In this document: positions 63,825 through 64,000 of the stretch, piece by piece
Layout of the letters: each line of letters begins with the position of its first letter
Numbering within the stretch: position 1 is the first letter of the stretch
Source: Streptomyces albicerus
Lineage (GTDB): Bacteria; Actinomycetota; Actinomycetes; Streptomycetales; Streptomycetaceae
Assembly: GCF_008905045.1 (NCBI RefSeq)
Contig: NZ_VWMY01000033.1
Span: 70,245-134,244 of the forward strand
Direction of reading: 5' to 3'
DNA: 64,000 nt
Program-made: the position numbers and the translations under genes
The notes under the pieces: generated by a model
What the model saw: the letters and a program-made list of their open reading frames with translations, nothing else
Databases searched by the model: none
What the model was told of the DNA's origin: nothing

Positions 63825-63935
63825 TCACAGGCTGAACCTGAGAGGAACTACCCTTTCCGGCCCCCTGTTCGTGCCCAGGCCAGTCCTCCGGAAAGAGCCG
63901 GCCGCGGTCAGCGTCGGACGCTCGTAAGTACGCAT
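63825..63935 (-). CDS. Lasso peptide precursor A
   Basis: 36 residues, missed by length filters. The leader is MRTYERPTLTAAGSFRRTG: Y4xxP7, G13, F15 and Thr at position -2, all canonical for actinobacterial lasso leaders. The predicted 17-residue core is LGTNRGPERVVPLRFSL. Glu8 would join the Leu1 amine in an 8-residue ring; Leu1 is known in citrulassin-type lassos. GGGAGGTG precedes the ATG by 6 nt. A shift of one residue (Gly1-Glu7 ring) is the main alternative. Confidence 0.85.
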   Translation of the reverse strand: MRTYERPTLTAAGSFRRTGLGTNRGPERVVPLRFSL

Positions 63936-64000
63936 CTGATTACACCTCCCTTCAACTGTCCGAAACTTTTGGAGAGTTCAGGGGTGTGATCCTCGTTGCG

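Overview
The window is high-GC actinobacterial DNA, almost certainly Streptomyces. Support comes from GTG/TTG starts, the strong third-position GC, an AICE of the pSAM2 type, a WhiB protein, DUF2277 and DUF1992 proteins, and a lasso peptide cluster. Most of the first half is two mobile elements stacked at one tRNA gene. The second half is chromosome.

Region 1 (1-23577) is the right-hand part of a tailed-phage prophage whose left end lies outside the window. From right to left it holds a tyrosine integrase, a repressor with operator-like dyads, a leftward early/replication operon, and a late start with terminase and portal. The early operon includes HTH proteins, a RecB-like nuclease, a phiC31 Gp3-like protein, a DnaQ-like exonuclease, a resolvase-like nuclease, WhiB, DUF2303 and a DnaB-N/AAA helicase. 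An array of GGGACGAGGT repeats lies immediately downstream of the helicase gene. Many genes overlap by 1 to 14 nt, so most of the operon looks translationally coupled.

Region 2 (23519-32649) is a compact AICE of about 9.07 kb bounded by identical 59-bp copies of a tRNA-Val(TAC) 3' end. It carries int-xis-rep, small spread proteins, an FtsK-like Tra, a GntR/KorSA-like regulator with three ATG-TACATGAG operators, and a Nudix (Pif-like) protein. It also has a long inverted repeat and a low-GC HEPN-like cargo gene. Neither tRNA copy in the window has its 5' half, so the intact tRNA should lie left of position 1, and the two elements form a tandem array at one attachment site.

Region 3 (32650-59100) is chromosomal. 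It holds a Tat-exported alpha/alpha-barrel glycosidase-like protein behind a LacI-type palindrome, and small stress and housekeeping genes: cupin, YCII, DUF2277, DedA, SOD-like and DoxX. It also holds a large FAD/NAD(P) protein, a PhoD-like phosphatase, a secreted HNH nuclease, a HAD phosphatase, a peptidoglycan-binding membrane protein and an MFS exporter fused to a winged helix. A GT87/PAP2 fusion follows. A divergent CYP125-like / FadA5-like pair, with KstR-like palindromes between the genes, points to steroid side-chain catabolism.

Region 4 (59231-63935) is a lasso peptide cluster on the minus strand, in transcription order A-C-B1-B2-D. The 36-residue precursor gene has a canonical YxxP...G.F..T leader and a predicted 17-residue core, LGTNRGPERVVPLRFSL, with a Leu1-Glu8 ring. 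A hairpin just after the precursor probably sets the precursor-to-enzyme ratio. All functions are inferred from sequence reading alone; no database search was run.
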